Assembly: GCF_002575655.3 (NCBI RefSeq) | Contig: NC_053039.3 | Location: 375,945,633-376,009,632, forward strand | DNA: 64,000 nucleotides | From: Aegilops tauschii subsp. strangulata | Taxonomy: Eukaryota > Streptophyta > Magnoliopsida > Poales > Poaceae | Direction: 5' to 3' | In this document: positions 23,401 to 35,950 of the stretch, piece after piece | Position numbering within the stretch: the stretch's first letter is position 1 | Layout of the letters: each line of letters opens with the position of its first letter | Made by a program: the position numbers and the translations under genes | The notes under the pieces: generated by a model | Seen by the model: the letters and a program-made list of their open reading frames with translations, nothing else | What the model was told of the DNA's origin: nothing | Database searches by the model: none

Positions 23401-26400
23401 CAAAATGATTTCAAATTTATTTCTCTCCAATTTTCTGATGTAGGGAATCATTTTACCCTAATTTCTGTATATTCTATTTTTGGAGAAAAATAATTTGAAG
23501 AAAACTCAAATAACTCCAATATTGAAAAATAATTTCAATGGGACTTTGAATTTAATCCTTTGAAATTCCCAACTCATATTTCATATGTTTTGAAGAAGTC
23601 ATTTTATCTTCTCTCGTGAAAATCATTGAGTTGCATAAAGTTTCAGAATTGGGAAATATTTTCAAATGAAATTCAAATATTTTCAACACCCCTTTTCATT
23701 TAAATAAATGGAAGAAGTCATGTCATCTTCTCTCCAGGGTTTTGTGGTGAAAATAATTTGAATTCATGGAGATCATAACAGCAAAAATGAATGTTTGGAA
23801 AAGTCCTTTTATTCCCTCTCATTTAACTTTCAAAAAGTTTCGAATTCCACTCAATTTCACTCAATCAATTAAACAATCAATCCAATCTATCTGTTTATTA
23901 TAACATTCCAAAATTTAGAATTTTGGGATGTTACAGGTGGCATCACCTGCACTGGTATCATCGGCACCTGCAACTGTTGTGATAGTATCTGTGAGTCACG
24001 AGGACTCAGCAATCTCAAAACCCGTGAGATCAAGACTATTTAAGCTTATGGGCAGGAAGTGGTAATGAGGTGGAGCTGCAGCAAGCACTAAGCAAATATG
24101 GTGGCTAACATACGCAAATAAGAGCGAGAAGAGAAGCAACGCAACGGTCGTGAAGCTAGAAGTGATCAAGAACTGATCCTGAAACTACTTACGCACAACC
24201 ATAACACAAGAACCGTATTCACTTCCCAGACTCCGCCGAAAAGAGACCATCACGGCTACATACGTGGTTGATGCATTTTAATTAAGTCAAGTGTCAAGTT
24301 CACTACAACCGGACATTAACAAATTCCCATCTGCCACATAACCGCGGGCACGGTTTTTGAAAGATTATACCCTGCAGGGGTGTCCCAACTTAGCCCATCA
24401 CAAGCTCTCACGATCAACGAAGGATATTCCTTCTCCCGGGAAGACCCGACCAGACTCGGAATCCCGGTTACAAGACATTTCGACAATGGTAAAACAAGAC
24501 CAGCAAAGCCGCCCGATGTGCCGACAAATCCAGATAGGAGTCGCACGTATCTCGTTCTCAGGGCACACCGGATGAGACATCCTACGAGTAAAACCAGCCC
24601 TCAAGTTGCCCTGAGGTGGTCCCGCAGGCTGCCCGTTTCGGACCAACACTCAGAGGAGAACTGGCCCGGGGGGGGGGGGTTAAAATAAAGATGACCCTTG
24701 AGTCTGCAGAACCCAAGGGAAAGGTATAGGTGGTAGGTAGGCAAATGGTAAACCAAGGTTGGGCCTTGCTGGAGGAGTTTTATTCAAAGCGAACTGTCAA
24801 GGGGGTCCCATAAATCCCCAACCGTGTAAGGAACGCAAAATCAAGGAACATAACACCGGTATGACGGAAACTACGGCGGCAAGAGCGGAACAAAACACCA
24901 GGCATAAGGCCGAGCCTTCCACCCTTTACCAAGTATATAGATGCATTAATTAAATAAGAAATATTGTGATATCCCAAAATCATCATGTTCCAACATGGAA
25001 CAAACTTCAACTTCACCTGCAACTAACAACGCTATAAGAGGGGCTGAGCAAAGCGGTAACATAGTCAAACAATGGTTTGCTAGGAAGGTGGGTTAGAGGC
25101 TTGACATGGCAATATGGGAGGCATGATAAACAAGTGGTAGGTAGCGCGACATAGCGGTACAGCGAACAACTAGCAAGCAAAGATAGAAGTGATATCGAGG
25201 GTAATGGTCATCTTGCCTGAACTCCCGCTAGGAAGAAGAATTAGTCCATGAAGAAGAGAAACAGACGTAGTCGAACGGATCCTCACAAACGCAACGTTAC
25301 CGGAACTATCAAGAAGAAGCAACACCGGAAAGAAGCAAACAACATGGTAAACAACCATCACATAAACATGGCATGATGCACAACCAAGGATGATGCATGT
25401 ACGGTTTAAAGAGGCACATGGCAAAGTGCAACAAACAATACTACAAGTTAAGTGGAGCTCAATATGTAACGAGTTGCATATTGACGAAATACCACATACG
25501 ATTATTTAGTTCTCTCTCGGTTATGTACCCAACAATATTAAATGTTGATTAACATGGCAAGAGGTGAGGCATAAGTAAACTAACTATTTAGGCAAGTTTA
25601 AATGAGGCCGGAAATAACAAACAACAAGTCCGGTAAATCCCCACATGAAAATTTTAGAGTTGGTACTGTTCTGCCCTAAACCATATTTTAGAGTTGTTAA
25701 ACATGCAAAGTAATGGCACCATGTTAAACTATGCATTTTTCTACCCCATTTGCATATAAAGTTTATTAAATTTGGAGCTACGGTTATTTAGCTATGAAAT
25801 AAAGCATTTTAACATGGCATTTATGCAAACAACAAGTTTAAGCATTTTAAACATGGATGCAAGCAACATATTATGAAACTAGATGAAATTCTAAGCACTT
25901 TACATGTTGAAAACATTTTAATATGATGTATGGTTCTGGAATTATTATATGCATGATGTTGAGGGTTTTTCTGTAAATCTGTAAACTCTGGAAATTAGAC
26001 AAATTCGCATAACTGGGAAAAAACATGAACGGGCCGCAACAGAGGCTGGCCCAACAGTGCACAGGGGGCGTGGGCTGCTCACCAGGCCTCATGGGCCGGT
26101 CGGTGGAGCAGGCCGAAGCAGGCCGGCTTGGCTTTGAGGCGCTGGGCCGGAGCAGAGGAGGCCCAGGCGCGTGGACGATGCAGGGGCGTGGTCAACGCGT
26201 AGGGGATCGAACTGGACTTGGCGCTGGGGTCGTGCTCGTTCGTTCGACAGGGGAAACAGCGGCAGCAGCAGGTGAGACCGGCGATGCTGGAGGAAGGCGA
26301 CGGCAGCAGGCATCGCAGGAGGTCCGGGATGAGGCACCGGCGGTCTCGAGCGGCATGGGGAGACTTGAAGCGGCAGCGCCGTTTCCCTGAAGCTCCTGCA

Positions 26401-27278
26401 GGTTGCGGCGGTCAGCGAGGCAACAAGATCCAGTGGAGGAAGAGCGAAAGAAGCAGAATGAGGGACGCAAGGGGCTGGCCTGTTGGTCTGGCGATCGCCG
26501 GCGCTGGAGGAGGGGGTGGTTTGGTGGCGCCGGCGTGGATCTGGGTCGAGGGCGCCATGGGTCGAGAGGAGGGAGCTTGAGCTCCTGGTTGCTGCTGGAG
26601 GACGACGGGGTCCTGGTCGGTGGCTTCGGTTGCCGGCGGGAGAAGTGGCTCGGGGTCGTGGACGAGCTCCTGGCTCGAGGCAGGGAAGGATGGGGGTGTA
26701 GGTGGAGATCGAGGGGAGTTTCTGGTTGGATCAATGGAATCCGGTGGGGATTGGTCGGCGTTGGAATCAAGGGGAGACCAGGTGGTGGCGGGATGGATCC
26801 CGAGAGAGAAGGTAGGTAGGTGGCGGCGGGTAGGAGGATGGATGGGGCATCTTTCTTAGAAACTAGGGTTACTCACTATTTATAGCAATTCAGATAAGTT
26901 TAGGGCGGGTAGGTCCCTCCGATCGTAATCGGACGGCCCGAGATCAAATATTAGTGAAGTCCGAACAAAGAGCCGAAGGTATTTTATGGATGGTTGGGGA
27001 TGATCCGGACTCATCGGTCACGACAGCCTGGTTCGGGTTCGGAGCAGTTTCGGACACGCACACGAGGGGGTCTGAGAGAGGTCGACAACGACAAAGGGGC
27101 ATGTCAAAAGGTCAACGGAGAAAAGTGAGGAGCGGCAAAATCAACGATGCAAGCTTTATGAAAACATGCAAATGGAATGCGCATGATGCTATGAGATGAG
27201 ATGCAACAAACAAATAAATAACACAGCTGACTCGCAAAACAAGGAAGGCATCTGGAACATCGGTCCTGGGGCGTCACA
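20441..27278 (-). repeat. 3' LTR of the LARD (interrupted by a solo LTR)
   Basis: It begins TGTAACACCCACGATGCGGC and ends GGCGTCACA. Without the solo LTR and its duplicated GGTGG it is about 3.69 kb. It aligns with the right LTR along its length. It has about 86 bp near 25158-25243 (gtacagcgaacaactagcaa onward) that the right LTR lacks at about 32347. Confidence 0.88.
20788..23935 (-). mobile_element. Solo LTR (3148 bp) nested in the LARD, GGTGG target duplication
   Basis: It begins TGTAGCGACCCGACCCGAAT and ends TTTTGGGATGTTACA, flanked by GGTGG (20783-20787 and 23936-23940). The uninterrupted sequence ctcggtggcatcacctg is preserved in the sister LTR at 31139-31155, which proves the insertion boundaries. 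Read on the minus strand it starts TGTAACATCCCAAAATTC, a common grass gypsy LTR start. No internal coding or second LTR is present, so it is a solo LTR formed by LTR-LTR recombination. A GC-rich island (22720-23170) produces spurious long ORFs on both strands. The family is not identified. Confidence 0.85.
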
Positions 27279-30200
27279 ACACTCCTCCACTTACAAGAGA
27301 TCTCGACCCGAGATCTAAGGATGGCACTGGAGAGAAGCGGAAGAGGAAGAGGTAAAACAAAGTTACTTCTTGACAAACGAGTGAAACCAAAGAACCTTGG
27401 AAATACAACAACTCGAAAGAAATGACAAAACAGAGATGAGCGAATTGAGAGCACTCCGTAGTAACCGGAAACAAGGAACACCATGAGAACCTTGTAGGTT
27501 GAAAGACATGAAACAAGAGCTCAACGAACCAAAAGAATATGGAGCCACGCCGGTATCATGAGATAGCCAAGAACACGAATGCCAGAACTTGGACAACACT
27601 CCGGTTGAGAAGAGAGGCAAGACTTGATTAGATGAAAAGAACTTGAAAAGAAAACACAACACACCGGTTAAATGGATAGGCAAGGAAAGAAGACGATCTT
27701 CACAATTCGAGATGATGGGTGAAAAGAGCAATATCACAATGCCTCCGGAAGAAATAATAGAAGATAGATCATTGGAATAAAATAATGGAGAAGAAAATGC
27801 CAACTTCTGCCACAAATGAGCTTGGAAAGCACCCTTCCAAGAAGGTTATAACAGAGTTGTTGGAAAATCAACAACGAAAAGAACAAGCTTGTTGTGGGCT
27901 TATGGAACACTTCTCAAAATTATGAGGTGAGATTCTGCCACTAACGGAAACAATTGCTTGCTTGAGATCAACGAAGAGATGAGAACTTCTCTCGCCGAGA
28001 GGATAGGAGAAAACTTGGATCATTGATAGGCACCAAAATAGCAACAATCCCAATGGAAGGCTTTAGGTGAAATCTATACCAAGATAACTCCAAGGAAGAA
28101 AAATGATGGGTTTAAATATCTCATTCCTTACAACTTGTGAATCATGAAACATGAAGGAAATTGTCAAGAATGACATAACACCATCTCAAATGATAAGGTA
28201 GAAAGAATTGCACTTCGGAATGCAAGATGAAGAATGCTTGAACTCATCAAAACAAGACATGTGTTGAACACCATGTTTATTTTAGAGTATAGCTTGGCGG
28301 ATCTTAACTTCGAGAGAAATCTTGAAGAACAATTGAAGAATGAAAAGAATCCTTGACGAACCACCTTGTAGAGCCTCCATGAAGAACTCCAGTAATAAAA
28401 TGATGATAAAAGGAAGAGAAGTTGAAAACACAAGGTGAAGCCTTGCGATGATTTAGATGGAGCTTCGCGACGAGGTAATGCGGAAAATTTGGAACTCCGG
28501 AAAAGAAAAGATGAAGCATCTCGAACCAAGAATGTGACCTGATGAACAACTCTGGAAAGAAGAAATTAGATCACTTGGATGAAACAATAATAAGAATTAC
28601 GTTATGCGTATCCTTCACCAATTTAGATTGATGACAAGCAACGGATTTGGCATACTACTTATTCTTCTTGAAAAGATTGACGAGAGAAATAGCGCAACTT
28701 GGGAAGGTCTTCCACGAACCACCGGTGGGGTTTGGAAACAACGAATGAATTGATATGATAACGGAGGAAGAGAAATCTTGAATGAACCACCGTAAGAATT
28801 GAAAATGAACAAAGGAAAGGATAACGAAACACCGGGAAGAATTAGAAAATGAACGAAGGTACTTGAGAGATTTTAGATACAAGAGAACGAAGAGATCACA
28901 AGCTGATTAGAGAATACTTGAATGATACACCGGTAAGATCTGGAGAACGAGAGATGAAGACTGGAATGAATAATTCTGAGATGATGGGCTCCGGAGAATC
29001 AAACTGAAAAGACTCCTGAATTGCTCCGGATGGGTATGAAAGGAATTCTCACAATCGAAAACAATTATGAGAGGATGACATCAAGCTTGAACCATGAATC
29101 TTTGGAAGAATGGGTAAGGATTTAAGAGGAACTCCTCTTCGGTCTTCAAAATCCGAGAATGACGACGAGAAACACCACCATGATTTGTTGAGACACTCCG
29201 GAATGAAGAATAGAAAGGTTGAATCAATGATGAAAGAATCTGAAAGATCTTGGAGAAAGACATATGACGGATGAAAATTCATTCTTACGTCACACTTTGA
29301 AAAGAATTTGGGAATAACTCCGGAAAAATTAGAAGAGTCAGGTAAGATCCTGGGGAAAAGACCTGTGGGTTAGGGCCCACTCAAAAGATACACCGTTAAA
29401 AAGGTCGCTTGGAAGAGAGATTGCACCGGTTGAAATAAATGGCTTGAATGAGATAATAATCTCCAAATAGCTTGAACGGACTAAGAATGGAAACATGAAT
29501 CTTCTGAGATATCTCCAGCACACCGGAACAAATGGAAAGCGAGAGGTGAATGATTAAGAGATACACCGACATGAGAAAGCATCTGAAACGAGGAAAGGAA
29601 TACGATCAACATTGAAAGCTTGAATTGAATCCACCGGAGAAGAAAAGAGAACGAAGAATGATAAACTTGAAGCTTCCTTAGTATCTTCATGAGAATCACC
29701 AAGTAAGAACATTGAAAGAAAAGAATGGAGAGATTTCCCATCGAGAAAAGGATACTTGATTAAGAAATCTGGGTCCTTGAAGAACAGGGTGGGAGGGCGG
29801 GAAAACAAAGGCAACTTGGGGCAGATGGAATGGAAACCATTGAGAAAACTTAGAATTGATCTCGCGAATGGGGAAAATGATAGGATGCACTTGAAGAGAA
29901 GCACGCCGGTTGGAAAAGAGTTGTCATGACAACCTCAGTGATCAAGAAGGACTAGTACTCCCATAGAAATATGAGAACACCATTTAGAGAAGGTATGGAA
30001 TCCACATTTGACTTCGAAGCAACTCGAATACCACCACTCAAAATAAAACAAAGGATTGGCTTAGGAAATAAGCCGGAAACAAACATATGATAGATCCCAT
30101 ATCGTATCATGTGTCTGTTGGAAAGATATCCTACGAGATACTTGAATTCCCACTTATAAACTCCCGAAACTTTCTGGTTATGCAATCTGGTGTTGGGGAT

Positions 30201-30799
30201 ACAGGGGAAGCATAATATCTCACCCAAACTAACAATCCCTACATCCAGCTGTATCCATCCGTCAACACATAACCAAGAAAACTCCGGAAATCGTGTACCT
30301 CAACCTTTGAAAAGCATCCGTTATACGAGCTATGGCAATACTCCCGAACTCCCGCCCCAGTACTGGGTGGCGTCGAGGTTATCTCACCAACAACTGCATA
30401 AAAGAGATTTTTGATGTCGGCGAAAAAACTCAGGTATTCCAGAACTACAACGATAAAATTGTGACGACAACACCTCGGAGCTCAACTCCCCGGGACACTG
30501 CCACAACCCCTAAATGTCAGGAGGCACCAAGAACAATGTTCTCGTCACAAGAATATCGGAACGATCCCAAGATACCCGCGTGATCCTAATTTTTTTAGTG
30601 AATTTTGAGGAGAGGAAAGTCAAAACATCTACATCAGGAGACCTCACCAGAGCGACGAAGGGACTGAGGAGTAAAAAGAATCCTACTCTCTGATATATAT
30701 AATCCTAAGACTCAAAACGGTTTTGTTCTAGACTCAATAACGTCGGCGATTCGATCAAGCAGGGGGCTCCTAAGTCGGGGATGGCTCTGATTACGAATT
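27279..30799 (-). other. Noncoding internal domain of the LARD
   Basis: About 3.5 kb without conserved coding. The plus strand is strongly purine-rich (gaagaa, ttgaagaa, caccgg motifs every few tens of bases) and hence the transcribed minus strand is pyrimidine-rich. The tract next to the left LTR reads aagtggaggagtgt on the minus strand (27279-27292), a good polypurine tract. The tract next to the right LTR holds the primer site. Conserved but noncoding LARD internal domains are thought to act through RNA structure. Confidence 0.7.
30775..30797 (-). other. Primer-binding site of the LARD
   Basis: The minus strand just inside the right LTR reads tcgtaatcagagccatcc. The core ATCAGAGCCA is shared with the initiator-Met tRNA complement used by many plant retrotransposons. 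It sets the element orientation. Confidence 0.6.
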
Positions 30800-33700
30800 T
30801 GTAACACCCACGAGGCGGCTATATCTCCCACGTGTCGAGGCACGACTTAGAGGCATAACCGCACGGTGGTTTTGTCGCAAGAAGGGTCATCTTCACACAA
30901 TCCCATGTAATGAACAAGAATGGGATAAAGAGTTGGCTTACAATCGCCACTTCACACAATACTTAAATAAATCATACATCATTCAGAGTACACACATAGT
31001 CCAAATACGGACAAATCCGAATAAAAAAAGATAACCCCAAATGCTAGATCCCCGATCGTCCCAACTGGGCTCCACTACTGATCAACCGAAAATGAAACAT
31101 AGTAACGTCCAAGGACTTCGTCGAACTCCCATCTGAGCTCGGTGGCATCACCTGCACTGGTATCATCGGCACCTGCAACTGTTGTGATAGTATCTGTGAG
31201 TCATGAGGACTCAGCAATCTCAAAACCCACGAGATCAAGACTATTTAAGCTTATGGGTAGGAAGTGGTAATGAGGTGGAGCTACAGCAAGCACTAAGCAA
31301 ATATGGTGGCTAACATACGCAAATAAGAGCGAGAAGAGAAGCAACGCAACGGTCGTGAAGCTAGAAGTGATCCTGAAACTACTTACGCACAACCATAACA
31401 CAAGAACCGTGTTCACTTCCTGGACTCCGCCGAAAAGAGACCATCACGGCTACACATGCGGTTGATGCATTTTAATTAAGTCAAGTGTCAAGTTCTCTAC
31501 AAACGGACATTAACAAATTCCCATCTGCCACATAACCGTGGGCACGGCTTTCGAAAGATTATACCCTGCAGGGGTGTCCCAACTTAGCACATTACAAGCT
31601 CTCACGATCAACGAAGGATATTCCTTCTCCCGGGAAGACCCGATCAGACTCGGAATTCCGGTTACAAGACATTTCAACAATGGTAAAACAAGACGAGCAA
31701 AGTCGCCCGATGTGCCGACAAATCCCGATAGGAGTCGTACGTATCTCGTTCTCAGGGCACACCGGATGAGACATCCTACGAGAAAAACTAGCCCTCAAGT
31801 TGCCCCGAGGTGGTCCCGCAGGCTGCCCGTTTCGGACCAACACTCAGAGGAGCACTGGCCCGGGGGGGTTTAAAATAAAGATGACCCTTGAGTCTACAGA
31901 ACCCAAGGAAAAGGTATAGGTGGTAGGTAGGCAAATGGTAAAACCAAGGTTGGGCCTTGCTGGAGGAGTTTTATTCAAAGCGAACTGTCAAGGGGGTCCC
32001 ATAAATCCCCAACCGCGTAAGGAACGCAAAATCAAGGAACATAACACCGGTATGGCGGAAACTAGGGCGGCAAGAGTGGAACAGAACACCAGGCATAAGG
32101 CCGAGCCTTCCACCCTTTACCAAGTATATAGATGCATTAATTAAATAAGAGATATTGTGATATCCCAAAATCATCATGTTCCAACATGGAGCAAACTTCA
32201 ACTTCACCTGCAACTAACAACGCTATAAGAGGGGCTGAGCAAAGCGGTAACATAGTCAAACAACGGTTTGCTAGGAAGGTGGGTTAGAGGCTTGACATGG
32301 CAATATGGGAGGCATGATAAACAAGTGGTAGGTAGCGCGACATAGCGATCCATGAAGAAGACAAACAGACGTAGTCGAACGGAGCCTCACAAACGGAACG
32401 TTACCGAAACTATCAAGAAGAAGCAACACTGGAAAGAAGCAAACAACATGGTAAACAGCCATCACATAAACATGGCATGATGCACAACGAAGGATGATGC
32501 ATGTATGGTTTAAAGAGGCATGACATGGCGAAGTGCAACAAACAATACTACAAGTTAAGTGGAGCTCAATATGTAACGAGTTGCATATTGACGAAACACC
32601 ACATACGATTATTTAGTTTTCTCTTGATTATGTACCCAACAATATTAAATGTTGATTAACATGGCAAGAGGTGAGGCATAAGTAAACTAACTATTTAGGC
32701 AAGTTTAAATGAGGCCAGAAATAACAAACAACAAGTCCGGTAAATCCCCATATGCAAATTTTAGAGTTGGTACTGTTCTGCCCTAAACCATATTTTAGAG
32801 TTGTTAAACATGCAAAGTAATGGCACCATGTTAAACTATGCATTTTTCTACCCCATTTGCTTATAAAGTTTATTAAATTTGGAGCTACGGTTATTTAGTT
32901 ATGAAATAAAGCATTTTAACATGGCATTTATGCAAACAGCAAGTTTAAGCATTTTAAACATGGATGCAAGCAGCATATTATGAAACTAGATGAAATTCTA
33001 AGCACTTTACATGTTGAAAACATTTTAATATGATGTATGGTTCTGGAATTATTATATGCATGATGTTGAGGGTTTTTCTGTAAATCTGTAAACTCTGGAA
33101 ATTAGACAAATTCACATAACTGGGAAAAAACATGAACGGGCCGTAACAGAGGCTGGCCCAACAGTGCACAGGGGGCGGGGGCTGCTCACTAGGCCTCATG
33201 GGCCGGTCGGTGGAGGAGGCCGAAGCAGGCCGGCTTGGCTCTGAGGCGCTGGGCCGGAGCAGAGCAGGCCCAGGCGCGTGGACGATGCAGGGGCGTGGTC
33301 AACACGCAGGGGATCGAACTGGACTTGGCGCTGGGGTCGTGCTCGTTCGTTCGACAGGGGAAACAGCGGCAACAGCAGGTGAGACCGGCGACGCTGGAGG
33401 AAGGCGACAGCAGCAGGCATCGAGGAGGTCTGGGATGAGGCACCGGCGGTCTCGAGCGGCATGGGGAGACTTGAAGCGGCAGCGCCGTTTCCCTGAAGCT
33501 CCTGCAGGTTGCGGCGGTCAGCGAGGCAACAAGATCCAGTGGAGGAAGAGCGAAAGAAACAGAAGGACGGACGCAAGGGGCTGGCCTGTTGGTCTGGCGA
33601 TCGCCGGCGCTGGAGGCGGGGGTGGTTTGGTGGCGCCGGCGTGGATCCGGGTCGAGGGCGCCATGGGCCGAGAGGAGGGAGCTTGAGCTCCTGGTTGCTG

Positions 33701-34384
33701 CTGGAGGACGACGGGGTCCTGGTCGGTGGCTTCGGTTGCCGGCGGGAGAAGTGGCTCGGGGTCGTGGACGAGCTCCTGGCTCGAGGCAGGGAAGGATGGT
33801 GGTGTAGGTGGAGATCGAGGGGAGTTTCTGGTTGGATCGATGGAATCCGGTGGGGATTGGTCGGCGTTGGAATCAAGGGGAGACCAGGTGGCGGCGGGAT
33901 GGATCCCGAGAGAGAAGGTAGGTAGGTGGCGGCGGGCAGGAGGATGGATGGGACATCTTTCCTAGAAACTAGGGTTACTCACTATTTATAGCAATTCAGA
34001 TAAGTTTAGGGCGGTTAGGTCCCTCCGATCGTAATCGAACGGTCCAAGATCAAATATTAGTGAAGTCCGAACAAAGAGCCGAAGATATTTTATGGATGGT
34101 TGGTGATGATCCGGACTCATCGGTCACGACAGCCTGGTTCGGGTTCGGAGCAGTTTCGGACACGCACATGAGGGGGTCTGAGAGAGGTCGACAACGACAA
34201 AGGGGCATGTCAAAAGGTCAACGGAGACAAGCGAGGAGCGGCAAAACGAACTATGCAAGCTTTATGAAAACATGCAAATGCAATGTGCATGATGCTATGA
34301 GATGAGATGCAACAAACAAATAAATAACACAGCTGACTCGCAAAACAAGGAAGGCATCTGGAGCATCGGTCTTGGGGCGTCACA
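30800..34384 (-). repeat. 5' LTR of the LARD
   Basis: A 3585-bp LTR bounded by TGTAACACCC and GGCGTCACA, followed by the TCCTG target duplication. It includes a GC-rich island (33170-33960) with spurious ORFs on both strands that mirrors 26060-26860 in the left LTR. Confidence 0.88.
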
Positions 34385-34389
34385 TCCTG

Positions 34390-34778
34390 CTCCCTCGCTG
34401 ACTGCTCCATGACGACACGCTCTAGGTGCTCCTCCTGCCCCGGGGGGAGCTAGTCCTTGGGCCGATCACTCCTCGACGCGGCGGCGCGTCAGCCTCGAGC
34501 TTGACGGTGAGCGGCCCGAGCTGTTCCGGCTCTCTCTTCACCGGAGTGAACCGCAAGCTCGAGGTGCCCACGGACGAGCTCCCCGCGGCAGAGGAGCCGG
34601 AGGAGGCGTGGCGGCGGCGGGCGAGCTCGCGCTCGAACTCGTCCAACTCGCGGCATTCGAACGTCAGCGGCCGGCTACCGCAGTTGAGCCATCTCTGCGC
34701 GCCCCGCTTGCGTGCGGTGTCGGATCTAGCGTGGCGGCGGCGCTCCGCGTCATCCCCAGAGCTCCCGTAGCCATCCAT
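34390..34778 (-). pseudogene. N-terminal part of the ORF of the split Harbinger-like element
   Basis: The minus strand starts MDGYGSSGDDAERRRHARSD at 34778 and runs through ELDEFERELARRRHASSGSS and FTPVKREPEQLGPLTVKLE. A one-base shift in the run of C/G near 34440-34446 moves the reading to HLERVVMEQSAREQ, which then joins across the LARD to 20440-20270. It is acidic/basic low-complexity with no recognised domain. Such proteins recur inside non-autonomous Harbinger-type elements of grasses. Confidence 0.5.
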
Positions 34779-35183
34779 GGCTTTTTCAGGCTCGCCGGCG
34801 GCGAGAAATTGGGCGGAGGAGGAGGGGCGGAGCGGCAGCGGAGGCGGATAGGGTATGACCCGTATCCGAGTGGTGAAACCGCATATATAGCAATGGGGAG
34901 AGAGTTTTTGCGGGCCGCGGTAAAGTTTTTACGGGCCGGGCCGTGGATACGGTGTCTATTCTGCCCAGAAAAACGGATCAAACCCATATACTCGCCGAAA
35001 TTATATGAGTTCGGCCCTTTTACGGATCTGCTACAGATGCTCTATGTTGTCCATAGGAGGATCTGTGCCGTATCCCCGGAAGAATTTTAATGGTCTATTC
35101 TCTCCGTTGTCAATACAAGGAACTCGTGGTTAGAAAACGTTTTACACGAGGAACGTTGACATATCATTTGGTAAATGGAAAAA

Positions 35184-35950
35184 GCTAGCGTTCAGTCGGC
35201 GGATCACATGAGAACCTCCGCCGTCTTGTACGTGTAACGCGTGTCCTGTATGGGACAACTCAGCACTATCACTACAACAACTGATTGCTTCCTTCCCTCT
35301 TCAATCTCTCTCTCACGGATGGATAAAGAGGCATCCAGCCATGGGAATCCATGTCGTTGACCTGGTAATCGATGTCGTTGCAGCCGGGTCTGGTGCGGGC
35401 GCCGCCGGTACTGCCGCAGGGCCGTCGGCCGTCCTGGTGTGCCCGAGCTCGGCATGGTCTCTGCCGACCTCCTCGCACGGATCTGGCCGCCCAAGCTCTT
35501 GCAGCAATGCTCGCCTCACCAGATCTAGCAAATAAGCTCTTGCAGCCTGGAAAGTCGGTCGGCACGGCGCCAAGCTCCTGTGGCAGAGGCGACGAGGCAT
35601 CAGAGGCGGTTTTGTTTGCGCAGCAAAGGGCATGTTGTAATTGCACTTGGCCTCTTTGTTGCAAAAGGGCCATGTTTCAAAAAATCCTCAAATTATTATT
35701 TTTGCAACAAGGCCTTTGTTGCGGAAATTTTCTGCAACAAGACCTCTATTGCGGAAAGTTTCTGCAACAGGGCCTCTGTTACAGATTTTTTTTGCAACAA
35801 GACCTCTGTTGCGGAATTTTTTTGCAATATCACTCTTGTTGCAAAAGTGGTGGTCGCTCACGTGGGCACATCGGGCGGCTATTGACGCATCCATCCAATG
35901 GTTAGCGAGGTGGCGGATGTTTTTTCATTATCCGCCGGCGGACGCGTAGC
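35184..35950. mobile_element. Mutator-like MITE
   Basis: The left end gctagcgttcagtcggcgga followed by tcacatgagaacctccgcc matches, as reverse complement, the right end ggcggatgttttttcattat followed by ccgccggcggacgcgtagc. Long, imperfect terminal inverted repeats of 45 bp or more fit Mutator-like elements. No clean 9-bp target duplication is seen and no transposase is present. The interior includes GC-rich text and the repeat array 35670-35850. Confidence 0.6.
35670..35850 (+). repeat. Quasi-palindromic tandem repeat inside the Mutator-like MITE
   Basis: About five units of roughly 33 bp, each containing the near-palindrome gcaacaagacctctgttgc followed by a T-rich spacer (35700, 35732, 35764, 35796, 35826). 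Every unit can form its own short hairpin. Confidence 0.75.

Larger units (their letters stand above)
20441..34384 (-). mobile_element. LARD-type gypsy derivative (Sukkula-like), complete with TCCTG target duplication
   Basis: Both ends match: TGTAACACCC (20441; again at 30800) and GGCGTCACA (27278; again at 34384) bound two LTRs, and TCCTG flanks the whole (20436-20440, 34385-34389). The left LTR holds a nested solo LTR. Beside the right LTR, the minus strand reads ATCAGAGCCA, a tRNA-Met-type primer site, so the element is oriented right to left. The internal domain is 3521 bp (27279-30799) with no gag, protease, integrase or reverse transcriptase. LTRs of about 3.6 kb with a noncoding domain of about 3.5 kb match the published description of Triticeae LARDs such as Sukkula. 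The family name is inferred from structure. Confidence 0.85.
19957..35042 (-). mobile_element. Harbinger-like non-autonomous element, split by a 13.9-kb LARD insertion
   Basis: The left end GAGCATCTCTAGCAGAATCC (19957) and, reversed, the right end GAGCATCTGTAGCAGATCC (to 35042) form a terminal inverted repeat that continues into GTA. Flanks are TAA and TAT, an imperfect Harbinger-type target. Removing the LARD (20441-34384) and one TCCTG copy leaves an element of about 1.14 kb. It carries one minus-strand ORF, now in two pieces (34778-34390 and 20440-20270), and no transposase. Assignment to PIF/Harbinger rests on the TIR type and 3-bp target. Confidence 0.7.

Noticed and set aside
26025..26860. 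ORFs of 120-190 codons in the LARD left LTR (and copies at 33196-33965)
   Set aside because: They lie within LTR sequence, overlap on both strands and show no conserved domain. The repeat in the second LTR reflects LTR identity, not gene duplication.
35204..35905. ORFs of 96-177 codons in the Mutator-like MITE
   Set aside because: They run through terminal inverted repeats and the palindromic tandem array. Cys/Gln/Leu-rich readings come from the repeat.
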